Counted from the first letter of the stretch, positions 32,047-41,534 are shown. The stretch is DNA of 64,000 bases from an uncultured Clostridia bacterium (GCA_947589035.1 CANPYZ010000002.1:57984-121983), one strand, 5' to 3'. A program made the numbers and translations. The notes: a model not told the origin generated them from the sequence alone.

Positions 32047-34638
32047 TCACACATAGTGTCTCAGCCATTTCAAATAGAATTTCCGGAAAAGTCCGGCTTG
32101 CTGATACATTCCTTCTGCGAGGGCTGTTGCGGTCTGACTAAGGTAATGTAATTCGCCTTTAGACATCGGGTGCGGACTGTAGCGGAGTTTTGCGCCAATC
32201 TGCACAGCGGCGGAAAGGCTATAATCAGAAGGCATATACTGCGTACAGTAAAGTTCAGATTGTTCCACGATTTCCCCGATGGTAATTCCCTGCGTTGGCA
32301 CATCGCATTCTGAAAGTAACTGTGTTAAATATTGATAAGCACAGAAAGCCGCTTCTTTTTTGTCGGGCTGGGCAAGTAATTGCTGGCGTTTTCTGACGGC
32401 GGTCAGGCGAATAATGCGGAAAATTAAAACAAACACACAACCAATTGCCGCTACTGTCAGGAAAATAATGCAAATCAGCAATTGTTCAGGAATTTTTTCC
32501 GGTTCTGTATCGGGAACAGGTGTCGAATTAGAAAATTTTTCTGTTTCGGGGGAAGTCGTGACAGAAGAAGTTTCTGTAACAGTATTTTCAGAAGTGGAAG
32601 TAACTGTTTCCGGAACTTCAGGACTTGCCACGGGTGTCGGCGTGAAATAAGAAAATGTAAATTCAAACGGAATCCAGCCAATACCGTTTAAATAAATTTC
32701 CGTCCATGCGTGGGCGTTGCTGTCGAGAATTTCGGAAGTGTAAGCAATATTTCCGTTTTCGGTTTCAGATTCCTGCAATGTGCCTTCACGGGAGCAGTCA
32801 ATCATGTAACCTTCACAATAACGAGCCGGAATGCCTGCCATTCTTGCTAAAACCGTTCCGGCGGTAGCGTAATGTTCACAATAGCCTTTTTGATTTTCTA
32901 AAAGAAAATATTCTACATGGTCAGCATTCGGCGGAGTTTTCCCCGGGGTAAGGCTGTAAGTGACTTGTGAACAGATACTGTTGCGCAATTCTTGTAATTT
33001 TTGAATGGTTTCTGCTGGTGTGGCGGTTTCCGCCTGAAAATTTTCAAGCTGTGGAGAAAAGGCTTCTCTGACTGCCTGCATAGCGGCGTTATCCGGTAAA
33101 GTCAAATAATTTTCCCGAACGAATTGTTCATAAAAACTCCCGCAAAGCAGACAAGCTTTCAAAGTTTGTTCATTAGAAGGCAAATCGCCATTGTAAAAAT
33201 TAGAAAGTAATGAATGATTTCCAGCAACCCATAAAGGGTGTTCGGAAAAATTCTGCACGGGAAACCATTTTTCTGAATAAGATGCTAATAAATTTTCTGA
33301 AGGAAGTGCCTGCGTATTTTCAGGATTAGCGAAAAAAGCCTCATAATCTATTTTCCCTTGAATGGTATAGCCTGTAATTTCAGACTGAATCATTTCATTT
33401 TTCTGACAGGTAATTTGTCTGTTCGGCTGAAAACCGTAGGGAATGCATTGTGATAAAATGCCTGTTGTGTGATATAAAGACATACTCACAGGAGAATCTG
33501 TCGGAATAGTATAATATAAAAATTCCGGAGGGTAATAGTTTAATTTTTCAAAATAATTAAATTCTTCTTGGGAATAAGATTCTTCCGGAAGAATTGTCCA
33601 GTTTCTGCCGTTGTAAATATGCCCTGTGCGGTATTTTAAATAAATTCTTGTTTCCGGATTTTCAGAAAAAACAATACTGGTGACAGGAAGATTTTCATAA
33701 ATTTTTTCTTCTGTGCTGCCTAACGGAATATTTGTCGTATCGTTGGAAAATTCTTCCGCATTGCCGTAATCTTCTAAAAATGGGTGGTCAGACAAATGCA
33801 AAGAAGCAACATAATTCTGAAAATTCGTGCGCATGGTTTTAACTTGTTCAGAACGTTCATAGCCGGAATGCGTTAATAAAAATTCTATTCCGCTGAATAA
33901 CAGCATTAAGAAAAGCAAAACAAGAATCCCAGTACTTTCCGGCATCATGAACCGCATTCCCGAAACAGGAAGAAATGTATTTTTCCGGCGGAAAAATCCT
34001 GTTTTCCCGACATTTTGCGTCACTCCTGAACCAGCCATTTGCACCGCAAGCATAGCAAACCAGAACGCAACCATTCCGGCGGCGAATGTGTGGTCAGGCA
34101 CAATGCCGAAAAATAAACCAATTTCAATAAATGGAAATGTTACTAAAAAACTCAGGAAAAAATTCTGATAGCGCAGAACGGCGTAACAAATCATCCAAAT
34201 AATTGGAAAAATTAGAAAACATAATACACAAGTCACACTTCCGGCTTCTGTGTAATGAGTATCTGTAGTAAAATATTCCCAGTCAGTCATGTAAATTGCC
34301 TGGCAAATATGATTCGTTAAATACATTAAGCCGTTAGTAATGCGTTCCCGTTGCTTGAAAAATAACAGGCAATACACTAAAACCGCTCCTAAAACCGGAA
34401 GTAAACTATGTTCCGGTTTCAATGCATTATAGCTGAAAAACACAAAAATTACTGTTATTGCCGTTAAAAGTACCGGAAGTGAATACATTGGCGTGAACAT
34501 TGTCAGGAAAGTAAAAATACTACTGATTACGCCGGAAAATGCTAACAAAATCAAATAAAATTTTTTACGTTTGGGGCGTTTTTTTTCCAGTGTCATGGAA
34601 AGGGTATAACCAACCTGAACCCCTTTTACGGTTTGCAA
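32047..34638 (-). CDS. Membrane-anchored transglutaminase-like protein (TgpA type)
   Basis: The protein (about 863 residues) has several N-terminal membrane helices, a large extracytoplasmic part with a transglutaminase/protease core, then a Thr/Ser/Pro-rich spacer, one more membrane helix and a cytoplasmic tail. Core motifs are GYCEHYATAGTVLARMAG (catalytic Cys near residue 587), NAHAWTEIY (His near 643) and WIPFEFT, where the usual Asp is Glu. It is the last gene of a moxR-DUF58-transglutaminase operon, a widespread arrangement. The start is uncertain: I chose the TTG at 34638, eight bases after GGAG. Confidence 0.85.
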   Translation of the reverse strand: MQTVKGVQVGYTLSMTLEKKRPKRKKFYLILLAFSGVISSIFTFLTMFTPMYSLPVLLTAITVIFVFFSYNALKPEHSLLPVLGAVLVYCLLFFKQRERITNGLMYLTNHICQAIYMTDWEYFTTDTHYTEAGSVTCVLCFLIFPIIWMICYAVLRYQNFFLSFLVTFPFIEIGLFFGIVPDHTFAAGMVAFWFAMLAVQMAGSGVTQNVGKTGFFRRKNTFLPVSGMRFMMPESTGILVLLFLMLLFSGIEFLLTHSGYERSEQVKTMRTNFQNYVASLHLSDHPFLEDYGNAEEFSNDTTNIPLGSTEEKIYENLPVTSIVFSENPETRIYLKYRTGHIYNGRNWTILPEESYSQEEFNYFEKLNYYPPEFLYYTIPTDSPVSMSLYHTTGILSQCIPYGFQPNRQITCQKNEMIQSEITGYTIQGKIDYEAFFANPENTQALPSENLLASYSEKWFPVQNFSEHPLWVAGNHSLLSNFYNGDLPSNEQTLKACLLCGSFYEQFVRENYLTLPDNAAMQAVREAFSPQLENFQAETATPAETIQKLQELRNSICSQVTYSLTPGKTPPNADHVEYFLLENQKGYCEHYATAGTVLARMAGIPARYCEGYMIDCSREGTLQESETENGNIAYTSEILDSNAHAWTEIYLNGIGWIPFEFTFSYFTPTPVASPEVPETVTSTSENTVTETSSVTTSPETEKFSNSTPVPDTEPEKIPEQLLICIIFLTVAAIGCVFVLIFRIIRLTAVRKRQQLLAQPDKKEAAFCAYQYLTQLLSECDVPTQGITIGEIVEQSELYCTQYMPSDYSLSAAVQIGAKLRYSPHPMSKGELHYLSQTATALAEGMYQQAGLFRKFYLKWLRHYV

Positions 34639-34664
34639 AATAATCAACTCCAGTAGATAAAAGT

Positions 34665-35840
34665 TTATATCATCAGTCCGGCAATGCCTTCTGCAATCCG
34701 GTCAGGCGGAATGATTCTGACGGCGACTTGTTCAGGCGAAAAGTCGTTTTTTTCTTCTGTCAGAATCACAAAATTTTTCTGCATAGCTTCTGTCTGGTGT
34801 TCGAGTACTGGAAGAAGTTGCGCACGGGAATCATTTGTCATGAACGTAACGGAAGAATATTGACGGTCAGCGAGAACTTCCCGTAAATCCTGTGCTTCCA
34901 GTGTCATATGGTCAATGGCGTGATATAATTCACGGAAAATTTCCGGAATCTGTTCTTTTCCCCGTAAAGATTGATAAACTAATTTATTTTCATCATGCCA
35001 AGCCATTCCGGAAATATAATTTTCTTTCGTTAATACTATTGCGAAAGAATAAACTAACGTCAGAAAGGCTTGTATTTTCTGCATTTTTTCTTCTGTGTCG
35101 GAAAACACTTCCGGTAAATATTCCACAACGAATAAAATTTGTTTTTCAATAGGAAATCCAAATTCCCGAATGAATAACTGGTCAGATTTTGAACTTAATT
35201 TCCAGTGAATACGGCTGACAGCATCGCCTTCATGATATTCCCGAATATTGAAAATTTCTGAAGGGTCATCTCCGGCTCTGTCCTGTGCGTATTGGTCACT
35301 TTCCACGGAGAAAACCGGCGGAGCGGTTTCTTGTAAAGCGAAATCTAATTTTTCCGGTAAAATTAAAATTTCAATTTCATTGTTGAATTTTTTCATTTTC
35401 GTTCGGAATAAATGAAAATAATCTAATATGTATAATTTTTCAATGCGGATTGTTAAAGCACCGCAATAATCCGCTTTTACATAAAATGTTAATTCTGTCT
35501 GATTATTGCCATGCAAGGGAAAGCGAAGCTGAATTTTTTCTGGTTTTTCGCTGAAAGCGTGGCAAATGCGCACAGTAGCGAATACTTTCGGAAAAAATAA
35601 AGGGCAATGATTTTCGGCAATGAGGGAAATAGGAATAGATTCATGCACAGTGCAGGAGGCTTTTTTACAGTTCAGGGAAACTTGGGAGGCTAATTTCACC
35701 CAGAGCAGACAAATGAATAAAATTACCGGCAAAACAAGCGCACACAGCAATAAAATGACTGCAAACGAATCAATATATAATATGGAAAAAATCGCTAATC
35801 CGACAAGCAGCAAGAGGTAAATTAGTTTAGTCCACCACAT
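34665..35840 (-). CDS. DUF58-domain membrane protein
   Basis: The 391-residue protein starts with two membrane helices (WWTKLIYLLLLVGLAIFS, then SFAVILLLCALVLPVILFI). It carries the DUF58 core REYHEGDAVSRIHWKLSSKS with the conserved HWK motif. DUF58 proteins accompany MoxR ATPases and have a vWA-like fold. The ATG at 35840 lies just after the moxR stop, with GAAAGGA upstream; a longer frame overlapping moxR is not needed. Confidence 0.88.
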   Translation of the reverse strand: MWWTKLIYLLLLVGLAIFSILYIDSFAVILLLCALVLPVILFICLLWVKLASQVSLNCKKASCTVHESIPISLIAENHCPLFFPKVFATVRICHAFSEKPEKIQLRFPLHGNNQTELTFYVKADYCGALTIRIEKLYILDYFHLFRTKMKKFNNEIEILILPEKLDFALQETAPPVFSVESDQYAQDRAGDDPSEIFNIREYHEGDAVSRIHWKLSSKSDQLFIREFGFPIEKQILFVVEYLPEVFSDTEEKMQKIQAFLTLVYSFAIVLTKENYISGMAWHDENKLVYQSLRGKEQIPEIFRELYHAIDHMTLEAQDLREVLADRQYSSVTFMTNDSRAQLLPVLEHQTEAMQKNFVILTEEKNDFSPEQVAVRIIPPDRIAEGIAGLMI

Positions 35841-35847
35841 GAGGCAA

Positions 35848-36819
35848 TTATCCTTTCGCTTCCGGAACGGGAACGGAACGTAAAATTTCCTGAACAATAT
35901 TTTGTGCTTGTGCGGAACTGTCGTCTGTGCCATATAAAATCATTCTATGACAGAACACGTCTGCACAAACGAATGCAATATCGTCCGGAAGAAGGTAATC
36001 CCTGCCTTGCGCATAGGCACAGGCTTTTGACATTTGCATTAAGGCTAAAGAACCACGAGGGCTTATGCCTAAACGAATTTGAGGGTGATTTCTTGTTTCT
36101 TGCGTTAAGTTTACAATATATTGATAAATCGAATCATCAATATAAATTTCTTCCACTTCATGGCGGATTGCTAATAATTCTTCCGCAGTGGCGACTTGTT
36201 CAATTTCGTCTAAAGGATTGGCATTTTGTCGGGCTTTCAGTAATGCAATTTCATGTTCCGGAGCAGGATAACCTAAAGACAGTCGCACGAGAAATCTGTC
36301 CATTTGGGATTCGGGAAGTCTTTGCGTACCAACACAAGTAATTGGATTTTGTGTAGCAATGACAATATTTGGCTTAGGTAGTTCATACGTTACGCCGTCC
36401 ATTGTGACTGCGCCTTCTTCCATTAGTTCCAGTAAAGCGGATTGTGTTTTGCTGGAAGTCCTGTTAATTTCGTCCGCAAGAAGTAAATTGCAAAACGCTG
36501 AACCTTTTTTGAAAACAAATTTGTCAGTTTGTTTCTGATACATGGTAAAACCTGTGACATCAGTAGGAAGCACATCAGGTGTGAACTGAATCCGTTTACA
36601 GGAAAGTGCTAACGTTTTGGAAATCGCAAGCGCAAGAGTGGTTTTCCCTACACCTGGCATATCTTCCAGAAGAATATGTCCTCCGGCGAGAATTGCCAGC
36701 AGAATTTTAAAAATCACGTCATTTTTGCCATTGATTGCTTTTTGAATCTGGAAAAGCATTTCTTTCAGAATTTGTTGTCGGATATGCACACGCATAGTTT
36801 TAGTTTTGGAAAGACCCAT
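35848..36819 (-). CDS. MoxR-family AAA+ ATPase
   Basis: The 323-residue MoxR ATPase has Walker A PGVGKTTL at 55-62, Walker B LLADEINRTSSKTQSALLE and sensor motif ATQNP. MoxR proteins act as chaperones that assemble or activate vWA or membrane protein complexes. It is the first gene of the three-gene operon with DUF58 and the transglutaminase-like protein, behind the promoter at 36880-36852. Confidence 0.94.
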   Translation of the reverse strand: MGLSKTKTMRVHIRQQILKEMLFQIQKAINGKNDVIFKILLAILAGGHILLEDMPGVGKTTLALAISKTLALSCKRIQFTPDVLPTDVTGFTMYQKQTDKFVFKKGSAFCNLLLADEINRTSSKTQSALLELMEEGAVTMDGVTYELPKPNIVIATQNPITCVGTQRLPESQMDRFLVRLSLGYPAPEHEIALLKARQNANPLDEIEQVATAEELLAIRHEVEEIYIDDSIYQYIVNLTQETRNHPQIRLGISPRGSLALMQMSKACAYAQGRDYLLPDDIAFVCADVFCHRMILYGTDDSSAQAQNIVQEILRSVPVPEAKG

Positions 36820-36851
36820 GGAATAAATCGTCCTTTCTGATTCTCATTTCT

Positions 36852-36880
36852 ATTATAGCATTTCTGAACAGAAATTGCAA
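36852..36880 (-). promoter_or_regulatory. Promoter for the moxR operon
   Basis: On the minus strand: TTGCAA (36880-36875), 17 bases, TATAAT (36857-36852) with TGC before it (extended -10), 33 bases before the moxR ATG. Confidence 0.8.
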
Positions 36881-37020
36881 TAGCCTTTCTGAAGTTTCGG
36901 AAAGCTATTTTATTTTAACATATTTTTTCGAGTTTGTCCAGTATTTTTTGATGAATTTTGGCAAAGATGTGATACATTTTTGAATTTTTTTTAAAGAAAA
37001 AAATTTTTTTCAAAAAACAC

Positions 37021-37049
37021 TTGACAAATGCAAAAAGCTGTGGTATAAT
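37021..37049 (+). promoter_or_regulatory. Perfect consensus promoter for tRNA-Arg
   Basis: TTGACA (37021-37026), 17 bases, TATAAT (37044-37049), ending 18 bases before the tRNA. The same hexamers and spacing precede both tRNA-Ser genes. Confidence 0.9.
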
Positions 37050-37067
37050 AATACTTGTTGAAAAGAT

Positions 37068-37141
37068 GTGCCTGTAGCTCAGCTGGATAGAGTGACTGGC
37101 TACGAACCAGTAGGTCGGGGGTTCGAGTCCCTCCAGGCACG
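37068..37141 (+). tRNA. tRNA-Arg (anticodon ACG)
   Basis: The 74-nt cloverleaf has acceptor GTGCCTG (37068-37074) paired with CAGGCAC (37134-37140), discriminator G37141, anticodon stem ACTGG/CCAGT with loop CTACGAA (anticodon ACG) and T-loop TTCGAGT. CCA is not encoded. A terminator follows. Confidence 0.95.
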
Positions 37142-37147
37142 TTTGGA

Positions 37148-37180
37148 AATATCTTCGGCGAAAGCTGAAGATATTTTTAT
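37148..37180 (+). terminator. Terminator after tRNA-Arg
   Basis: AATATCTTCGGC (37148-37159), GAAA tetraloop, GCTGAAGATATT (37164-37175), then TTTAT. The 12-bp stem contains one G-U pair. Confidence 0.85.
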
Positions 37181-37211
37181 TTTTAGAAAAATTTCAGAGG
37201 AGGGGAATTTT

Positions 37212-38450
37212 TTGATTAGCTTACAGAAAAAATTAGACACAAGTCAATATTTATGGTGTGATGAGGCTGTATTGATTCAGGTAAAAAATGGGAAATCAGC
37301 TTTAACGGAAATTTGTTCAGAATTTGATGATGAAAATTATACCGAAAAAGCAAACCTGATGCTGAACGGAAAGCCATTACTTCAGGGGGAATATCCGTTT
37401 TGTCCGACTTGTTCCGCATGGCTTGCAAGGGGCTACGGAATTGAACATATTGATTGCCCTGAATTGAAAAAAATTCGTCATCAAATCAATGCAGAATATG
37501 AAAATTTTCAAACTGCTGTGGAAAATATTGCACCACTGCTTGAACTTCTTGACGATGGTTTTTATGTTGTGGCAGATGCGAAAGTATATCCCACTAACGG
37601 AGAAGAACATTATTTCGCAAATGTTCCGGACGAACTTGCGGAACAATCCGCCGCATGTAATCGATATTATTCTTCTGCATTTTTTACCGTAACAAAAGGA
37701 TTTCCGGCATATCTTTACCCGACACAATCTAATTCTGTTTTGAATTTGGAAAGAGCGGAATATTATGCGGATATCATTGACAAGAAAAACGCTCCGAGAG
37801 CAATTGCCTATCATGAATACGGATTTCTTTGTGCTTTACTTGACGGACATCATAAAGCCTATGCCGCAGCGAAAAAAGGCTGTATGTTGTCCACTTTAGT
37901 CATTATTCCCATGAGCGGAACAGTCAAAAGAGCTGATTCTTCGGAAGAATTAGCATTTTTTTCAGAAATTTGCATTCCGGCGAAAGAACTTTCAGGATTT
38001 AAAGGGATTCGCCCGAAAATCAAAAAACGGGTAAAATTCAGCACTTATGAAAATATTTTCATTGACGAGAAAAATTTGAATATTAAAATTTATCCGACAA
38101 TTGAAGAATTAACAGGAATTTATGCGGCAGGGGCTGAACATTTAACAATTACGGAAAATTTAATTCAGCAATGGCTTGAAAGCCCTGAACAGGAAAACCA
38201 TAACAGATTGCTTTGTGTGCTGAAATATTATGCGAAAACCAAGCCAGAACAGGCTTACCAGATAGCGAAAAAAATTATTTCTTTCGCCGTGGACAATGGC
38301 GAATTAAAAACACTTCTCATTGCTGCTTATCGGGTAATTTCCGGAAAAAAATGTGAAGAATCAGAAAATTTAATTTTAGAATATATTATCAATCATGACA
38401 AGACAAATTCAGCATGGGAAGTTTGTACTTCTTATTGGGAAGATGAATAA
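37212..38450 (+). CDS. Unknown protein with ParB-like DGHHK motif
   Basis: I do not recognise the family. The start is the TTG at 37212, behind GAGGAGGGG; the frame is open back through the tRNA gene but that extension is spurious. The 412-residue protein has a zinc-ribbon-like CPTC at 64-67 with a further Cys82. At 211-220 it has DGHHKAYAAA, the pattern of the ParB/sulfiredoxin-like nucleotide-binding motif (DGHHRxxAA), preceded by YHEYGFLCALL. The C-terminal third is helical and repeat-like. No membrane segment is seen. A ParB-like fold is an inference from one motif. Confidence 0.65.
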   Translation: MISLQKKLDTSQYLWCDEAVLIQVKNGKSALTEICSEFDDENYTEKANLMLNGKPLLQGEYPFCPTCSAWLARGYGIEHIDCPELKKIRHQINAEYENFQTAVENIAPLLELLDDGFYVVADAKVYPTNGEEHYFANVPDELAEQSAACNRYYSSAFFTVTKGFPAYLYPTQSNSVLNLERAEYYADIIDKKNAPRAIAYHEYGFLCALLDGHHKAYAAAKKGCMLSTLVIIPMSGTVKRADSSEELAFFSEICIPAKELSGFKGIRPKIKKRVKFSTYENIFIDEKNLNIKIYPTIEELTGIYAAGAEHLTITENLIQQWLESPEQENHNRLLCVLKYYAKTKPEQAYQIAKKIISFAVDNGELKTLLIAAYRVISGKKCEESENLILEYIINHDKTNSAWEVCTSYWEDE

Positions 38451-38480
38451 TTTTTTAAATTTTTTAATTTATAAAATAAA

Positions 38481-38512
38481 AACTGGCAGTCAGCAGGCTG
38501 TCAGTTTTTTTC
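38481..38512 (+). terminator. Intrinsic terminator
   Basis: AACTGGCAG (38481-38489), 8-nt loop, CTGTCAGTT (38498-38506), then TTTTTC. One G-U pair in the stem. Confidence 0.88.
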
Positions 38513-38594
38513 ACAGAAAAAATATGTAAAGGATATACAAAAGATATATTGACAGGGTATAATTGACTTATCAAGTGAAGGAGCTTTTTTACTG

Positions 38595-39266
38595 ATGAAT
38601 AAAATTTTACTGATTGAAGATGATTTACAGATTTGTGAAGTCATTGAAACGTATTTCCGCAATCAGGGAACGGAAATTGATTCCGTTCACAACGGGCTGA
38701 AGGCTTTAGAACGGGTTCAGGAAGATTTTTCAGAAATTGCATTAGTGCTATTAGATGTCATGCTTCCGGAAATCGACGGTTTCACAATATGCCGGCAAAT
38801 CAGAAAGAAACAGGATATTCCGATTATTTTCATTACGGCAAGAGGACGGGAAGAAGATATTTTATACGGGTATGATTCCGGCTGTGATGATTACATTGTG
38901 AAACCGTTTTCATTAGTGGCACTCTATGCTAAATGTCAGGCGTTAATTCGCCGTGCAAAAGGGAAAATGATACAAAATGATTTAGAATGCGGTGCTATTC
39001 GCATGGAAACGAGAACGTTAAGCTGTTTCGTGAACGGAAAGGAAATTGACCTTCCGCCGAAAGAATTTGCTATTCTGAAATATTTACTGGAACATGAAAA
39101 CTGGGTTGTTGACAGGGAAACGCTGCTGAACCGAATTTGGGGGTATGAATATTACGGAACAGACAGAGTTGTGGACAATCACATTAAAAAATTAAGAAAA
39201 GCCCTTGGTTCAGCCGGAACACAAATTAAAACATTAGTGGGCAGGGGATACAAGCTAACAAAATAA
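38595..39266 (+). CDS. OmpR/PhoB-family response regulator
   Basis: The 223-residue regulator has a receiver domain with acidic pocket EDD (8-10), phosphoacceptor Asp54 in LLDVMLPE, and Lys in IVKPFS. It is followed by a winged-helix DNA-binding domain (PPKEFAILKYLLEH, WGYEYYGTDRVVDNHIKKLRKAL). The cognate sensor kinase gene follows 24 bases later. No target genes can be named. Confidence 0.95.
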   Translation: MNKILLIEDDLQICEVIETYFRNQGTEIDSVHNGLKALERVQEDFSEIALVLLDVMLPEIDGFTICRQIRKKQDIPIIFITARGREEDILYGYDSGCDDYIVKPFSLVALYAKCQALIRRAKGKMIQNDLECGAIRMETRTLSCFVNGKEIDLPPKEFAILKYLLEHENWVVDRETLLNRIWGYEYYGTDRVVDNHIKKLRKALGSAGTQIKTLVGRGYKLTK

Positions 39267-39290
39267 TTCAGAATTATTAGGAGGATGAAC

Positions 39291-41006
39291 ATGATGAAAA
39301 AACAGAAACAGAAGGTTTACCACAAACCGAAAAGAACAACTTTTCTGCGTTTATTTGTTCGTGGGTTAGCGTTCAGTTTAGCGGCAACAGGAATTTTCGC
39401 AGGGTGTTTGTTTAGTGCAGCGAAAGTGGACATTGAACAACAGGTGAAAACTGAACTAATACGGACACAGTCGCAAATTCTTACTGGAATTGCCAATCAG
39501 GAAAACGGCAAAATAAACAAAAGCATGAAAAGTTTACAGACCTATTTAGCGGTATACACGACTTATCATGCTATGACAATGAATTTTATTGAGGGGCAAT
39601 TCGTTGGAAATTTAACGGAAAATTGCCCTGCTGCTTCCAGAATCATTGATACAGAAGGGAATGTGTTATATTCCAGTAAAGAAGTATTAAGAATGGACAT
39701 TTATGGGAGTGATGAAGAAGGCGAACATGCGGGTATTTATTTATGTGACGGAGAAAAAATTCCGGAATTATTGCAGGTTGTGCGGGAAATGGAGTCCAGA
39801 AAAGAAAATCCTGTTCGGGAAGGCGTAAGAGTAAACGTGAAATCCGCCTATATTGACAAGGAAAACATGACATTCATTCCTTATGAAACAGAAGTCATCC
39901 GGTATCAGATTGAACGGACACCTTCCGCTGACGGAACAATTGAAGAAACAATTTTAGAAAGTCAGCCTGTAATTGTTCAGTCAGAATATCAGAATCAAGC
40001 TGTAACATTCACAACCACAACGGACAGAGAAAAATATCCCTATGCAGAATCTGCACTTGTTGCCGGAACAGAAGCAGCTGCATTTGATGAAATTTTTTCG
40101 AATGAAAAGTATAAATTAGATTTACAAAACAGTAATTTTGAATCAATGCGAGGGCTTGCCGGAATGGGAGTAGCATATGGTTCCAGTGTTCCGGTATGGG
40201 TGAACGGAAAACAATGCTATTTACAAATGGAATACCGCATTGACATATGGAACAATATCACGAAAAAAGCCTTTTTTGCGGTAGTGGAAATATTTTTCCT
40301 GTTAAGCGTGTTACTGGATATTATATTCAGCTTGTTCAAAAATAAACTTAACCGCACGGCATACCAGTTTGAAGACTATCGGCAGACGTTAATTAACAAT
40401 TTAGCGCACGACATGAAAACGCCGTTAATGGCAATTCGGGGTTATACGGAAAATATTTTAGGTGTCTGTCGGGTAGAAGACAAACCGAAAGAATATTTAC
40501 AGGCAATTCTGGAAAATGTAGATTATACAAATTCTGTAATTAATCAAGCATTAGAACTGAATCAAATTCAAGCAATGCATTCCGTGAAGAAAACAACTTG
40601 TGACCTGCGTTCCCTTACGGAAAACGCCTTCCGGAAATATGCTTTACTTTTACAGGAACATGAAATTAACGTCAACATAGAAGGCAATGCGGAAATTATG
40701 GCGAATTTGGAAACATTGACTTCTGCTATTGAGAATTTAATTTCTAATGCGGTGAAATATACGCCTCCTAAAGGGGAAATTCATCTCCGAATTGACAAAC
40801 AGGTTTACCACATTGACAACACCGTGAACGGAAAAATAGACACTTCCGTCTTACTCATGCCATTCACGAAAAGCGACACTTCCCGAACGAGGAAGAATGG
40901 CAGTGGTTTAGGCTTAACCATTGTGGAAAATGCACTTCAGGCGAATGGTTTTCGATTAGAAATTTCATGCACGGAAGAATTATTCACCGCTGAAATTTAT
41001 TTCTAA
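39291..41006 (+). CDS. Membrane sensor histidine kinase
   Basis: The 571-residue kinase has two membrane helices (about 22-45 and 325-350) that enclose an extracytoplasmic sensor domain of about 280 residues. The HisKA motif LAHDMKTPLMAIRGY (His near 373) and HATPase motifs NLISNAVKYTPP and GSGLGLTIVENAL follow. No HAMP domain is obvious between the second helix and the H-box. The sensor domain shows no motif that I recognise. AGGAGG at 39279-39284 fits the ATG at 39291 or 39294. Confidence 0.92.
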   Translation: MMKKQKQKVYHKPKRTTFLRLFVRGLAFSLAATGIFAGCLFSAAKVDIEQQVKTELIRTQSQILTGIANQENGKINKSMKSLQTYLAVYTTYHAMTMNFIEGQFVGNLTENCPAASRIIDTEGNVLYSSKEVLRMDIYGSDEEGEHAGIYLCDGEKIPELLQVVREMESRKENPVREGVRVNVKSAYIDKENMTFIPYETEVIRYQIERTPSADGTIEETILESQPVIVQSEYQNQAVTFTTTTDREKYPYAESALVAGTEAAAFDEIFSNEKYKLDLQNSNFESMRGLAGMGVAYGSSVPVWVNGKQCYLQMEYRIDIWNNITKKAFFAVVEIFFLLSVLLDIIFSLFKNKLNRTAYQFEDYRQTLINNLAHDMKTPLMAIRGYTENILGVCRVEDKPKEYLQAILENVDYTNSVINQALELNQIQAMHSVKKTTCDLRSLTENAFRKYALLLQEHEINVNIEGNAEIMANLETLTSAIENLISNAVKYTPPKGEIHLRIDKQVYHIDNTVNGKIDTSVLLMPFTKSDTSRTRKNGSGLGLTIVENALQANGFRLEISCTEELFTAEIYF

Positions 41007-41025
41007 AATTTCTAAACTAAATATA

Positions 41026-41054
41026 AAAAGACTGCTGAAATTCAGCAGTCTTTT
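41026..41054. terminator. Bidirectional terminator between the kinase gene and tRNA-Ser
   Basis: AAAAGACTGCTGAA (41026-41039) and TTCAGCAGTCTTTT (41041-41054) form a perfect stem, flanked by A and T runs. It serves both the kinase gene and the convergent tRNA. Confidence 0.9.
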
Positions 41055-41059
41055 TTCAG

Positions 41060-41146
41060 CGCGGAAGGAGGGATTCGAACCCTCGCACCGTTTTCACGAC
41101 CTACTCCCTTAGCAGGGGAGTCCCTTCACCACTTGGGTACTTCCGC
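41060..41146 (-). tRNA. tRNA-Ser (anticodon GCT)
   Basis: This 87-nt class II tRNA has acceptor GCGGAAG/CTTCCGC with discriminator G, anticodon stem CTCCC/GGGAG with loop CTGCTAA (anticodon GCT), a long variable arm and T-loop TTCGAAT. CCA is not encoded. Confidence 0.95.
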
Positions 41147-41191
41147 ATAGAGTGAATAAAACAAAATCTTCAGTTTTTCAACGACTTATTT

Positions 41192-41220
41192 ATTATAACA
41201 CATTTTTTTGAATTTGTCAA
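41192..41220 (-). promoter_or_regulatory. Perfect consensus promoter for tRNA-Ser(GCT)
   Basis: On the minus strand: TTGACA (41220-41215), 17 bases, TATAAT (41197-41192). Confidence 0.9.
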
Positions 41221-41240
41221 GGGGTTTTTGAAAAAATTTT

Positions 41241-41270
41241 GAAAAATCAAGAACCCGGAAAACCGGATTC
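41241..41270 (-). terminator. Terminator after tRNA-Ser(TGA)
   Basis: On the minus strand: GAATCCGG (41270-41263), TTTT, CCGGGTTC (41258-41251), then TTGATTTTTC. One G-U pair in the stem. Confidence 0.75.
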
Positions 41271-41280
41271 CTGACCCTGA

Positions 41281-41366
41281 CGGAGAGAGTGGGATTCGAA
41301 CCCACGGTACGTCGCCGTATCACCAGTTTTCAAGACTGGCTCCTTAAACCGCTCGGACATCTCTCC
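41281..41366 (-). tRNA. tRNA-Ser (anticodon TGA)
   Basis: This 86-nt class II tRNA has acceptor GGAGAGA/TCTCTCC with discriminator G, anticodon stem CCAGT/ACTGG with loop CTTGAAA (anticodon TGA), a long variable arm and T-loop TTCGAAT. CCA is not encoded. It has its own promoter and terminator. Confidence 0.95.
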
Positions 41367-41386
41367 AATATTTTTCCAACGTTAAT

Positions 41387-41415
41387 ATTATACCACAAAC
41401 TAAATCATTTGTCAA
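41387..41415 (-). promoter_or_regulatory. Perfect consensus promoter for tRNA-Ser(TGA)
   Basis: On the minus strand: TTGACA (41415-41410), 17 bases, TATAAT (41392-41387). Confidence 0.9.
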
Positions 41416-41472
41416 GGGTTTTTTGAAAATTTTCAAAATTTTTCAAAAATAAAAAAATCTGTGCGAAAACAC

Positions 41473-41501
41473 TTGCATTTTGTGAAAAAAAGTGCTATAA
41501 T
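41473..41501 (+). promoter_or_regulatory. Promoter for recJ
   Basis: TTGCAT (41473-41478), 17 bases, TATAAT (41496-41501) preceded by TGC (extended -10). It lies 33 bases before recJ. Confidence 0.8.
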
Positions 41502-41534
41502 GGAAAAATAAATTTATTACTTGGGGGAAATTTA

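Noticed and set aside
37068..37211. In-frame N-terminal extension of the ParB-like gene through the tRNA-Arg gene
   Set aside because: It translates the tRNA itself (a known artefact) and crosses a terminator; a TTG at 37212 has a strong ribosome site.
38545..38575. TTGACA next to TATAAT upstream of the response regulator
   Set aside because: The two boxes are only a few bases apart, so they cannot form one promoter; no proper -35 was found.
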